A stretch of 26,870 nucleotides of DNA from Oscillospiraceae bacterium (GCA_017939025.1 JAGBAI010000047.1:1-26870), one strand, 5' to 3'; counted from the stretch's first letter, positions 14,402 through 21,546 are shown. Notes: a model not told the origin generated them from the sequence alone. Numbers and translations are program-made.

Positions 14402-14994
14402 TGAAAAAATTCGTGTAATATTAAAAATTACTGTTTCGTTTTCCGCGTTGCGTGTCCGAATTGATAGTGAGGGGGTTAATTACCGAGCATCGGCGTATCC
14501 CCTCCTGCACCTTGAAAATTGCATAGTAGTGAATCGGGTTAAACTACCCTCTCCAGCCAGGTAAGTGCGCCGGGACTCCGCCTATGCGGATAGCGATTAA
14601 ACTTATACCGACCTGCAAACAAAATACAGCAGTGCGTAGGGGTGACAAGAGGGTCGAATGATAAAACACATGTTTGGCGACAGCCTGCTGGAGGCAGGGT
14701 GATACCGGTGGAGGCTGAAAGCGTATGCCCCATTTGTTCACGTGGAATCCTGGACCTGGACGATAATTCCAGTTCATATGCTGCGGGATGGCCTAGTTCA
14801 CTGCACAAAGTTGATGAAAGACAAACAGGCGTTGCAGCCTGACCGGGGAATACCCGGAAAAGAAACTGTAACGCCATAATCAAGGAAAAGCCTGCCGACT
14901 GCTGGCAGGCGGTGGACATCAGAAATATGCACCGTAAACTCTGCGATGACGGTATTTCTGGTGCCAACCAGAATTCAAAAAAAGGAGGAACGCG
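14402..14994 (+). ncRNA. Structured non-coding leader upstream of the ICE operon
   Basis: About 590 bases without a convincing gene contain many consistent hairpins. A nested one has GAGGGG 14469-14474 with CCCCTC 14499-14504 enclosing CCGA/TCGG. TCCGC 14577-14581 pairs with GCGGA 14586-14590, and TGGAAT 14743-14748 with ATTCCA 14766-14771. A nested stem pairs 14828-14837 with 14866-14875 (10 bp, one G-U) around CCGGG/CCCGG. GCCTGCC 14890-14896 pairs with GGCAGGC 14904-14910. An 11-bp stem pairs 14917-14927 with 14953-14963 and continues inward with CCGT/ACGG across a bulge. The density argues for a structured RNA or a long regulatory 5' leader of the operon starting at 14995. I cannot match it to a known RNA family. 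No clear promoter is seen upstream. Confidence 0.55.
14506..14522 (+). promoter_or_regulatory. rrn boxA-like antitermination element in the leader
   Basis: TGCACCTTGAAAATTGC closely resembles the boxA element of Firmicute rRNA leaders and 16S-23S spacers (TTCTTTGAAAACT or CACCTTGAAAACTG type), which recruits NusB and S10 for antitermination. A hairpin ends two bases before it, reproducing the boxB-boxA order of rRNA leaders. The resemblance is from memory. Confidence 0.45.
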
Positions 14995-15198
14995 ATGTCC
15001 GAAAAACAATATAAAAACTATGATGATCTGCCCATATTCCTGAATGCACAGATGATAGCCGGGATTTTGGGAGTATCTCCATCCAGCGCCTATGAACTGC
15101 TCCATGAAAAAGGATTTCCAGCACTGCGGATCGGAAGCAGACTGGTAGTCCCTAAGGAAAAATTCCAGCAATGGGTGGAGGAACATCTGGGAAAGTAG
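14995..15198 (+). CDS. Excisionase-like helix-turn-helix protein (HTH_17)
   Basis: A 67-aa protein with a single MerR/excisionase-type domain: PIFLNAQMIAGILGVSPSSA, then YELLHEKGFPALRIGSRLVV and PKEKFQQWVEEHLGK. This is the HTH_17 pattern, with helix-turn-helix at residues about 15-35 and the beta-wing PALRIGSRLVV. Such proteins serve as excisionases or small regulators of ICEs and prophages. It has a strong AAAGGAGG site and is the first gene after the structured leader. The next gene follows after 7 bases. Whether it controls excision or transcription cannot be told from sequence; no integrase is nearby. Confidence 0.88.
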   Translation: MSEKQYKNYDDLPIFLNAQMIAGILGVSPSSAYELLHEKGFPALRIGSRLVVPKEKFQQWVEEHLGK

Positions 15199-15205
15199 GT
15201 GCCAC

Positions 15206-15616
15206 ATGGCATATAAAGGATACCTGAAAAAGGATGCCATCCGCAATTACTTTCCTATGCCCAATGCTATCTTCAATCTGGGCTTGACTACTGGAGAACT
15301 GGCGGTATATGCATACCTCATGTTCTGTGAGAACAGAAAGACTTACCAGTGCTATCCCAGCTTCCGAACCATCGGTGCGGCGGTAGATATGTCCAGACCA
15401 ACCGTAAAGAAGCATGTAGACGGTCTGGTGGAAAAGGGTCTGATTTATACTGAACCGACCTCGATTTTTACGAAAGCTGGTAAAAAACAGAACGGAAGCC
15501 TGCTCTATACCATCCGTCCCATCAAAGAAGCACAGCAGCTCCACTATGAGAGGCAACTGCTTAGATTTGAGGAAGATGCGGCAAAGCAAGAATCTGCTGC
15601 CGGAGATCGGAGGTGA
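15206..15616 (+). CDS. Winged helix-turn-helix protein (HTH_36 type)
   Basis: A 136-aa protein. YFPMPNAIFNLGLTTGELAV, YAYLMFCENRKTYQCYPSFR, TIGAAVDMSRPTVKKHVDGL and VEKGLIYTEPTSIF form the helix-turn-helix common in replication-initiation and transfer-control proteins of Firmicute mobile elements. The recognition helix is SRPTVKKHVDGL. The C-terminus is basic and helical without a second domain. It is the second gene of the operon, 7 bases after the excisionase-like gene. It could regulate the operon or take part in replication of the circular form; only DNA binding is supported. Confidence 0.82.
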   Translation: MAYKGYLKKDAIRNYFPMPNAIFNLGLTTGELAVYAYLMFCENRKTYQCYPSFRTIGAAVDMSRPTVKKHVDGLVEKGLIYTEPTSIFTKAGKKQNGSLLYTIRPIKEAQQLHYERQLLRFEEDAAKQESAAGDRR

Positions 15617-15622
15617 TGGGAT

Positions 15623-15982
15623 ATGGCTTTGTTGTTTTCCAATGTAACCATGACAGGCGATGGTTATGAAACAGAGTTCCTTGTGGGAGGTATCCCCAGA
15701 GAATATGAAGATCTGGAAGGCTGGTGTGCTGCAGATGATTTCCTTGAAGATCTGGAAAATGAATCTGATATTCAGGTACACGCAGATGCGTACATATACG
15801 GAGAAGGAGAAACGGTGCGGGCAACCCCGGAGGAGATTGCTTACTTCATGAAACGGATCGATATGAATCCTGATTTCCTCAGTAACCGCTGTACCAACGT
15901 TGAAAGTGTGGACTTCAACTTCAACTGGGACCCGGAGGAACTCTTCGGCATGGAGGAAGATTACGGTGGAATGTACATGTAA
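15623..15982 (+). CDS. Unknown acidic ICE protein with GGMYM tail
   Basis: A 119-aa, strongly acidic protein that I do not recognise. It begins MALLFSNVTMTGDGYETEFL and contains EYEDLEGWCAADDFLEDLEN, a TPEEIAYFMKRIDMNPDFLS helix and WDPEELFGMEEDYGGMYM at the end. There is no membrane segment. A GGAGGTGATGG ribosome site lies close before the ATG, 6 bases after the previous stop, so it is co-translated with its neighbours. It carries the acidic Gly/Met C-terminus shared by several unrelated proteins in this operon. It could be a DNA-mimicking or antirestriction-type protein given its charge, but this is speculation. Confidence 0.75.
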   Translation: MALLFSNVTMTGDGYETEFLVGGIPREYEDLEGWCAADDFLEDLENESDIQVHADAYIYGEGETVRATPEEIAYFMKRIDMNPDFLSNRCTNVESVDFNFNWDPEELFGMEEDYGGMYM

Positions 15983-15999
15983 GCGGTTTCGCATGGAAA

Positions 16000-16034
16000 G
16001 GAGGTGGTGCCTATGATTGTAGTGTGATACCTCC
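16000..16034 (+). other. Four-codon mini-ORF in a ribosome-site hairpin
   Basis: AAAGGAGGTGG precedes ATG ATT GTA GTG TGA (16013-16027). GGAGGT (16000-16005) can pair with ACCTCC (16029-16034), burying the mini-ORF's own ribosome site in a hairpin. It lies in the 108-base gap between two operon genes, the largest gap before the AbrB gene. It may be a small regulatory leader or a decayed gene start. Confidence 0.35.
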
Positions 16035-16090
16035 AGGCATGATGAATTGCGTAAGAGAAAACAGTAAATTTTTGAACGGAAGGAGGAATA

Positions 16091-16624
16091 ATGGGAACGC
16101 ACAGCTTAATTGCAAAACAGATTGATACGGATACATACCGTACAGTTTTTTGCCAAATGAACGGACACCTGGAATTCCAGGGGGCGATGCTGCTGGAAAA
16201 GTTTAGTACACCGGAGCAGGTGGACAGAATTCTGGACTTGGGTGACTTGTACCTGTTGTATCCTATTCTGGAACCAAACCCAGCATTGCCCCATACCCTG
16301 GACAGCCCTCAGAAAAATGTGTCTGTTGCGTTTCAACGAGAATTTGGGTATGAGGACATGGCGGCCCGAAACTATACCCTGGAAGAACTGGGTGGATATG
16401 ATGATCTGATTGAGTTTGTTTATATCATGAATCTGAAAGGCGAATGGAAGTATTTCCAGGGTGGCTACCTGGAAGAAGGGCTGCGGGATGTAAAAGAGGA
16501 CCTTGATCTACTGGAGAAAGGCATTGACGTGATCAAGCCTCCACCCATTGACTTCGTGGGAGAATGGTTCCAAGAGGAAGATATGGATGATGATCCCCAG
16601 GAGGATATGTCATTTGGCTTATAA
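16091..16624 (+). CDS. Unknown phage/ICE protein of the 'sugar-loop'-free GTHSLIA type with acidic tail
   Basis: A 177-aa protein. The N-terminus GTHSLIAKQIDTDTYRTVFC, then MNGHLEFQGAMLLEKFSTPE and VDRILDLGDLYLLYP, follow a pattern I recall from a widespread family of phage and plasmid hypothetical proteins (short beta-strand, C-x-x-G-h, G-x-x-LLE-x-a, then LGDL). Its function is unknown. The second half is helical (EEGLRDVKEDLDLLEKGIDV) and ends in an acidic stretch with DPQEDMSFGL, a variant of the C-terminal tail shared in this operon. The ribosome site GGAAGGAGG is strong. It is co-oriented with and close to its neighbours. The gene is real; the family has no name that I can give with confidence. 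Confidence 0.72.
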   Translation: MGTHSLIAKQIDTDTYRTVFCQMNGHLEFQGAMLLEKFSTPEQVDRILDLGDLYLLYPILEPNPALPHTLDSPQKNVSVAFQREFGYEDMAARNYTLEELGGYDDLIEFVYIMNLKGEWKYFQGGYLEEGLRDVKEDLDLLEKGIDVIKPPPIDFVGEWFQEEDMDDDPQEDMSFGL

Positions 16625-16661
16625 TGCCCAATCAAAATGAGAGAACAAAAGGAGGAATGAA

Positions 16662-17117
16662 ATGGCAGCTTCAGAATGGGAAAAGCTTCGCAGAACTGCG
16701 ACCCGTTATAAGGAAATGTATCCGCCCGGAGCCAGAGTTGTACTGAACCACATGGAAGATCCCTGGTCACCTGTGCCTGCCGGAACCAGAGGAACGGTTG
16801 CCGCCGTGGATGCCATTGGTCAGATCCACATGAAGTGGGATAATGGAAGGAGCCTCGCGCTGGTGCCTGGGGTGGATTCCTTCCGCAAATTGACTGCGGA
16901 GGAGATTGCAAAAGAAGAATTGGAGAAGCAGCAGGCGACTGATCTAATCACCGCTGAGGATCTGACGGAGCAGGCTGTTTATGCAGCCAATGCCCCGGCA
17001 TGCTGCTCCGAAGGCGAAAAGGCAGAGAATATGCTGGGAATGCTGGGTGCCAATATTCAGGATGAGAGCATCTATCATGAAGAAGACGAGCACCAGATGG
17101 GTGCGATGTCTATGTAG
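16662..17117 (+). CDS. DUF4314-domain protein with GAMSM tail
   Basis: A 151-aa protein. Residues about 14-66 match DUF4314: YKEMYPPGARVVLNHMEDPW, PVPAGTRGTVAAVDAIGQIH, then MKWDNGRSLALVPGVDSFRK, a small SH3-like beta-barrel. DUF4314 proteins are frequent in Clostridial ICEs beside antirestriction genes; their function is unknown. After the domain comes a helical linker (AEEIAKEELEKQQATDLI), a CC-containing segment and an acidic end, EEDEHQMGAMSM, with the shared Gly/Met tail. It has a strong AAAAGGAGG site. A role in nucleic-acid binding would fit the barrel but is not shown. Confidence 0.85.
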   Translation: MAASEWEKLRRTATRYKEMYPPGARVVLNHMEDPWSPVPAGTRGTVAAVDAIGQIHMKWDNGRSLALVPGVDSFRKLTAEEIAKEELEKQQATDLITAEDLTEQAVYAANAPACCSEGEKAENMLGMLGANIQDESIYHEEDEHQMGAMSM

Positions 17118-17128
17118 GAGGCGCAGCG

Positions 17129-18214
17129 ATGAGAACAATATTTACCAATTTTCGCTGTGATGAACCGCAGACTACCGCGGAACCCTGTGTTGTAGATTTC
17201 GATTTGGAACTTCCGATTCCTGAGTATGTGGACTTCTGCAAGCATCTGGATGAAGACTATGGTTTTATCAGCGATGCGACCGGAGAACTGGTGAAAGATA
17301 AGCATGGTCTTAATCACTGTATGCTGATTCTCTGTGAAGGCAGGGACGATGGCATCCTGGTCAAAAGTGAGGGATACAACTACGCCCGGTACCATGCATA
17401 TCTTCCCAGGGCAAGGCAGATCATGCAGATGGAACAACACCCCTCTCTGGACGAGTTCAACCGGCGAATGGTCAGCTTGGTTGAGCGCTATGTGGGTGAA
17501 GCGTTGAAGTGTCAGCTGGATGGACAATACCGAATTGACTTGGATAAACTGCAATCCAGTACGGATGGACAGACTTTTGATAATGACCTGTTCGCAGAGA
17601 TGCTCTCTGAGCGCCGGGAAATCAGAAGCGTGGAGATGGATTATGAAGGACTTTTCATAGAGATTGCCCCGGAGTATGTAATTCAGGAAGATGTAAGCCA
17701 CCTGAGAAAGCTTACACAGCAGGACCTTGAAATCATGTGTGCCAAGCATACCCTGTGGCTGAATGATGCCGGTGGAGAATGTGCAGACTTTTCCAACTGT
17801 TTGCTGGATGATCTGAATCTTAACAGGAAAAACCTGAATAACGCCATCTTCGATGGTGCCAAAATCGTAAATTGCGATTTGAGCCGTGCGGAATTGTGCT
17901 TTGCAACATTTCGCAATGCCAGGATTCACTGTTGCGTTATGTCTGATGTGATGGCTGAGGAAGCAGTATTCAAAAATACAGCATTTCGGAGTGTGGAATG
18001 TGAGCGGGGTACATTCACCCACAGTAACTTCTCTGGTGCATCTTTCTGCGATTGCAGGTTTTCCAATTCCAATCTCACAATGTGTTGTCTGGATAAAACT
18101 GATTTTGGGGATATCCCCAAGGTGTCCATCATTCTGGACGGCTGTTCCTATGAGGAACCAGTGTGGAAGGAAAGCTTCTGGACCACGGAACCCATGGAGG
18201 AGGTGACCTTCTGA
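17129..18214 (+). CDS. Pentapeptide-repeat protein with ICE-type N-terminal domain (possibly DUF6329)
   Basis: A 361-aa protein in two parts. Residues 1-190 (RTIFTNFRCDEPQ, VVDFDLELPIPEYVDFCKHL, LILCEGRDDGILVKSEGYNY) resemble an N-terminal domain found in Clostridial ICE proteins, perhaps DUF6329. Residues about 225-330 are pentapeptide repeats (ADFSN CLLDD LNLNR KNLNN AIFDG AKIVN CDLSR AELCF, later THSNF SGASF CDCRF SNSNL). These fold into a right-handed quadrilateral helix that can mimic DNA, as in Qnr and MfpA, so gyrase protection or DNA mimicry is possible. AGGAGG lies just before the ATG. Its stop overlaps the next start (TGATG). Unlike its neighbours it does not end with the Gly/Met tail (EPMEEVTF). 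Confidence 0.82.
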   Translation: MRTIFTNFRCDEPQTTAEPCVVDFDLELPIPEYVDFCKHLDEDYGFISDATGELVKDKHGLNHCMLILCEGRDDGILVKSEGYNYARYHAYLPRARQIMQMEQHPSLDEFNRRMVSLVERYVGEALKCQLDGQYRIDLDKLQSSTDGQTFDNDLFAEMLSERREIRSVEMDYEGLFIEIAPEYVIQEDVSHLRKLTQQDLEIMCAKHTLWLNDAGGECADFSNCLLDDLNLNRKNLNNAIFDGAKIVNCDLSRAELCFATFRNARIHCCVMSDVMAEEAVFKNTAFRSVECERGTFTHSNFSGASFCDCRFSNSNLTMCCLDKTDFGDIPKVSIILDGCSYEEPVWKESFWTTEPMEEVTF

Positions 18215-18939
18215 TGGTACAGGAACGAATCCATCGGTTCAATCAGGAGAATGCTCCCTTTTATCTGGTTGATCATGATGGTAAAAACTTTAGTCTGTGT
18301 CTGGCACTGTCCTTTCTGCCGGATGAATACGAGGACTTCGGGCAGGCTGCGTTCAACCGCTATGCTGAGAAAATCGGAGAGCCGATTATGGAAAGAGGTC
18401 TCTACACCCACGGAAATGGCTATGAGTGGGAGGATGTCTTCAAAAAGTTTTTTGAATCCGATCCCAATCTGAGTAAGATCCGTTTCGACTGCGAAGCTGG
18501 CGGCTTCTTCTGTAACGCAGATGATCTGTCTGTGCTGGAAGATATGGGCAGGCGATTCCGAGAGGTGTGCATGGATGAACCCAAGTTTGCGGACATTACC
18601 GTTACCGCATTGCAGGAAGCAGCAGTTCGGGAGGAACAGGAGAGAGAAATGCTGAAAACAGTCAGAGGTTTTCTCAAGCTGAATCCACACGCAACTGTTG
18701 ACCTTGTGGTGGAGGAGGGACATATCCGACTGAACCCGGAGCAGGCAAAGGCGTTGCTCCAGAGTCCGTACATCAAAATCGTGGACAGCAATACCGGCGT
18801 GGCTACGCAGTACCTGACATCAGAAATACTGGATCAGAAAATCGTATTTCAGCATGCCGTGGGGTTTGGCGAGGAGCACTATACCATAGTTGCGGAGCAA
18901 CCGGAATACGATGAACCTGGCATGGACATGTCTATGTAA
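18214..18939 (+). CDS. Imm51-like immunity-domain protein with GMDMSM tail
   Basis: A 241-aa protein. APFYLVDHDGKNFSLCLALS, HGNGYEWEDVFKKFFESDP, then KIRFDCEAGGFFCNADDLSV and LEDMGRRFREVCMDEPKFAD follow the pattern I recall for immunity protein 51 (Imm51), a family that protects against polymorphic toxins. A C-terminal region unrelated to Imm51 follows from about residue 150 (GFLKLNPHATVDLVVEEGHI, TSEILDQKIVFQHAVG). It ends QPEYDEPGMDMSM. No toxin gene is visible nearby, so it would be an orphan immunity gene or a domestication of the fold. GGAGGAGG precedes the ATG at 18214, which overlaps the stop of the previous gene by one base. The Imm51 call is from memory of the motif pattern. Confidence 0.65.
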   Translation: MVQERIHRFNQENAPFYLVDHDGKNFSLCLALSFLPDEYEDFGQAAFNRYAEKIGEPIMERGLYTHGNGYEWEDVFKKFFESDPNLSKIRFDCEAGGFFCNADDLSVLEDMGRRFREVCMDEPKFADITVTALQEAAVREEQEREMLKTVRGFLKLNPHATVDLVVEEGHIRLNPEQAKALLQSPYIKIVDSNTGVATQYLTSEILDQKIVFQHAVGFGEEHYTIVAEQPEYDEPGMDMSM

Positions 18940-18959
18940 AAATCGGAAAGGAGAATGCG

Positions 18960-20249
18960 ATGGAAGAAAAATCATTCCGGGTAGAGATGGCAACGGAGAA
19001 TGCGCCCAGAGGGCGCTTTTATTTTGCCAATCTGGATCTCCCGGCGAAAGATTATGAGATTTTGGATGCCAACCAGCGCGCCAGATCCTTTACAGCAGCG
19101 GCTGGTTATCAGGATATTGTAATCACAAGGTGTGATACACTTCCGAAGCTCACAGATGTGCGGCTGGATTGCCCAACCATGGAGGAACTGAATTTCCTGG
19201 CATCCAGACTGGAAAGTCTGTCAAGGGAGGAACAGATTGTGCTGCAGGCTGTTTTTCAGAAATATCAGGAAGCAGGTGAATTCGATGATGTTGCATCGAT
19301 GAAAGATCTGATCAATATGACCTATGGCCTGGATCAGGTATGCATCATTGGCGGTGTCTGGAATGACAGCGACCTGGGACGCTTCGTCATAGACAATGAA
19401 ATGGATGATGATATTGCTGCTATGCCCCAGGCAGCAGTAGACCTGTTGGATGTGGAATCTGTAGGCAGAAAATTCCGCATGGGAGAGGGCGGCATCTTCA
19501 CCAATAACTATTATGTACCTACAGCCGCCTATGAAATGCCTCAAATCTATGATGGTATTACACTGCCAGGTGAACAGACGCAGGAAACATGGTATGCTTT
19601 CCGGCTGAAAATCAATAAGTATGAACTGCTTCCGGATGAAGATTCAGAGCAGAAAGCGCAGTGGATATCCCTGCCGGTCCATCCCCAGGAAGCAAAGAAC
19701 ATTGCCAAGTCTCTGGGCGCAAAGCAGATTGAGGGATGTCTGTACTACGAAATGGAATCTACCATTCCGCAGATCACGGCAGATCACTATCCCAATATGC
19801 GCCAGTTCAGCAAGCTGAACCGACTGGCTGAAATGATGCTGGACATGTCTCCGGATGATCAGGTTAAGTTCAAAGCGGTCTTGGATTTAGAAAAACCAGC
19901 CGACATGGATGGTATTCTCGACTGCGCCATCCATTTGGATGACTACCACATGGAAGAAAGGCTGGATGATGAGCAAAGCTATTTTCAGGAGTATCTGAGC
20001 CGGATGCTGCCGCCTGAGTTTGACCGGGGATGGTTGGACTCGCTGATATGTGCCAGTGAAGGACATGCTCTGCTCAAGAAGCTGGATGGAAAGGTAACTG
20101 AATATGGTGTCATCGCAGGCCGTAACCGAAGCCTGTATGAGATGGTACCCTGCCGGGACGATCTTATTATCCATTCTGTCAAGCAAGAAGATTCTCAGAT
20201 GGCAGATCAAGAGGCAGAAGACTTTGGCATGGGAGGAATGCAGATGTGA
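18960..20249 (+). CDS. ArdA-like antirestriction family protein, tandem domains, GGMQM tail
   Basis: A 429-aa acidic protein. GRFYFANLDLPAKDYEILDA, then LASRLESLSREEQIVLQAVF, INMTYGLDQVCIIGGVWNDS and LGRFVIDNEMDDDIAAMPQA resemble ArdA-type antirestriction domains of Clostridial ICEs. A second half repeats the theme (LNRLAEMMLDMSPDDQVKFK, ILDCAIHLDDYHMEERLDDE, LSRMLPPEFDRGWLDSL). ArdA proteins are acidic DNA mimics that block type I restriction enzymes and help incoming elements to establish. The acidity and its ICE neighbours support this, but residue-level proof is lacking and the family name is tentative. The end EDFGMGGMQM carries the shared tail. Its stop overlaps the next gene's start by 4 bases. 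Confidence 0.6.
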   Translation: MEEKSFRVEMATENAPRGRFYFANLDLPAKDYEILDANQRARSFTAAAGYQDIVITRCDTLPKLTDVRLDCPTMEELNFLASRLESLSREEQIVLQAVFQKYQEAGEFDDVASMKDLINMTYGLDQVCIIGGVWNDSDLGRFVIDNEMDDDIAAMPQAAVDLLDVESVGRKFRMGEGGIFTNNYYVPTAAYEMPQIYDGITLPGEQTQETWYAFRLKINKYELLPDEDSEQKAQWISLPVHPQEAKNIAKSLGAKQIEGCLYYEMESTIPQITADHYPNMRQFSKLNRLAEMMLDMSPDDQVKFKAVLDLEKPADMDGILDCAIHLDDYHMEERLDDEQSYFQEYLSRMLPPEFDRGWLDSLICASEGHALLKKLDGKVTEYGVIAGRNRSLYEMVPCRDDLIIHSVKQEDSQMADQEAEDFGMGGMQM

Positions 20250-20497
20250 GCATACAGCAGAAACCAGATTGCCCTCTCATTGGGCAGAACGGCAATATCT
20301 TCAACCTGATAGGTATTGCCGCAGCTACACTTCGGGAGAATGGTATGCGTGAGCAGGCGAGGGAAATGCAGTACAGGATTACCCAATGCCAAAGCTATCA
20401 CTCTGCCCTGAGTATCATCGGAGAGTATGTAAACATTACTTCGGTGGAAGATCAGGATGTGGAGGAAGATTATGAAGAAGGGATGGTGATGGAATGA
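20246..20497 (+). CDS. Small conserved ICE protein, unknown, EEGMVME tail
   Basis: An 83-aa protein starting at GTG 20246 within the preceding stop region (GTGA overlap), with GGGAGGAATGC upstream as ribosome site. The segments CPLIGQNGNIFNLIGIAAAT, LRENGMREQAREMQYRITQC and SALSIIGEYVNITSV are the core of a small protein that I recall as common in Clostridial ICEs near antirestriction genes. No function is known. It ends with the acidic run VEDQDVEEDYEEGMVME, again close to the shared tail. It is helical and soluble. Its stop overlaps the next start (ATGA). Confidence 0.75.
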   Translation: MSIQQKPDCPLIGQNGNIFNLIGIAAATLRENGMREQAREMQYRITQCQSYHSALSIIGEYVNITSVEDQDVEEDYEEGMVME

Positions 20498-20628
20498 AAA
20501 AGGAACAGTTATGGCGTGTCGGTATGCTGTGTGGTGCTGGTGTTGCAGTGATTGCGGCACTGAATCATCAGGCACAGTGCAGAGTATGCAGACGGCGCAG
20601 AGCACAGCGGATCAGGACTGGTATCTAA
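20494..20628 (+). CDS. 44-aa single-helix membrane peptide with Cys/Arg tail
   Basis: A short frame starting at an ATGA overlap with the previous gene. The peptide begins MKKEQLWRVG, has a hydrophobic stretch MLCGAGVAVIAALN, and ends in a basic, Cys-containing tail (CRVCRRRRAQRIRTGI). The hydrophobic core is 14-16 residues, short for a full membrane span. Translational coupling to the upstream gene is its strongest support. Small membrane peptides of this kind in mobile elements can be toxins, regulators or transfer accessories; no function can be assigned. It is below the usual length limit of gene callers. Confidence 0.6.
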   Translation: MKKEQLWRVGMLCGAGVAVIAALNHQAQCRVCRRRRAQRIRTGI

Positions 20629-20679
20629 TACCGCCAAGAGATCCCGGAAAAGAAGGAAGGTGAAAGAATAAATAGCTTT

Positions 20680-21546
20680 ATGTCCTGGGTAGGTGGCAAA
20701 AAGGCGCTCAGAGATGAGATCCTTCCCCGCTTTCCTCTGGATTACAAGCGATACATCGAAGTATTTGGCGGTGGTGGCTGGGTCTTGTTCCATAAGAATC
20801 CCGGAAAGGATTTTGAAATCTATAACGATTTTAATGGTGATCTGGTTAACCTGTATCGTTGTGTGCGGGAACATCCGACAGAACTGAATGATGAACTGAC
20901 ATTCGTCCTGAATGCCCGGTTGGATTTTGAGTACATGAAAGAGGTTTTGCATACGAAGGCTGTACTTCCTGATATCAGGAGGGCAGCCTATTTTTATGCG
21001 TTAATTCGCTACAGCTATGCTTCCGGTACGGATAGCTTTGGTGGACAACCTCATGCCATGTGGCGCAATTTCCCGGTGATTACTGCGGCAGCAAAGCGGC
21101 TTCAAACAGTGGTCATTGAGAATCGGGACTTCCAGAAACTGATCCAGCAGCATGACAGACCGGAAAGCTTCTTTTACTGTGACCCACCCTATTACAAAAC
21201 GGAAGCCTGCTATAAAGGCGGTGGTTTTGGACGGCAGGATCATGCGAGACTGGCGGAAACGCTTCTGGGAATCAGCGGAAAGTTTTTGCTTTCCTATAAC
21301 GATTGCCCGGAAATTGAACAGCTCTATACCCATCCGGGAATCTATATCGAGCGGGTAAGCAGGCTCTCCAATATTGCACAGAGGTATGAACCCGGCTGCC
21401 AGTATCCGGAACTGCTGATCTCCAACTATGATACCAGTGAACGGAAGCGATCCATTGCCCAGCTAAGTATTTTCGATGCGCTTGAAGATACCCCAACAAT
21501 TCTATTGAAAGAGAGGAACATGACCTATGAAGAAAAATGTGCCTGA
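20680..21546 (+). CDS. DNA adenine methylase (Dam/D12 class)
   Basis: A 288-aa N6-adenine methyltransferase of the Dam (alpha/D12) class. WVGGKKALRDEILPRF at the N-terminus, EVFGGGGWVLF at residues about 27-37 (the SAM-binding FxGxG motif) and FYCDPPYYKTEACY with the catalytic DPPY at 168-171 are all intact. No restriction endonuclease is beside it, so it is an orphan. In an ICE such enzymes protect the element from host restriction. ATG 20680 has only a weak ribosome site. In-frame codons before it read GERINSF without a normal start, and GTG 20660 would fit homologues only with one extra base, so the N-terminus may be a few residues longer. It overlaps the next gene by 20 bases. Confidence 0.93.
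   Translation: MSWVGGKKALRDEILPRFPLDYKRYIEVFGGGGWVLFHKNPGKDFEIYNDFNGDLVNLYRCVREHPTELNDELTFVLNARLDFEYMKEVLHTKAVLPDIRRAAYFYALIRYSYASGTDSFGGQPHAMWRNFPVITAAAKRLQTVVIENRDFQKLIQQHDRPESFFYCDPPYYKTEACYKGGGFGRQDHARLAETLLGISGKFLLSYNDCPEIEQLYTHPGIYIERVSRLSNIAQRYEPGCQYPELLISNYDTSERKRSIAQLSIFDALEDTPTILLKERNMTYEEKCA

Noticed and set aside
14642..14842. A plus-strand frame in the leader with a CPIC motif
   Set aside because: There is no convincing ribosome site, only two cysteines, and the frame runs through several hairpins. A decayed zinc-ribbon gene cannot be fully excluded.
14570..14960. A group II intron starting with GTGCGCC at about 14565
   Set aside because: No domain V/VI consensus or reverse transcriptase is present, and the remaining structure does not match an intron.
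14539..15246. A 235-codon minus-strand frame across the leader and the first HTH gene
   Set aside because: It has no ribosome site, overlaps a clear HTH gene, and its composition is not protein-like. The region is better explained as structured RNA.
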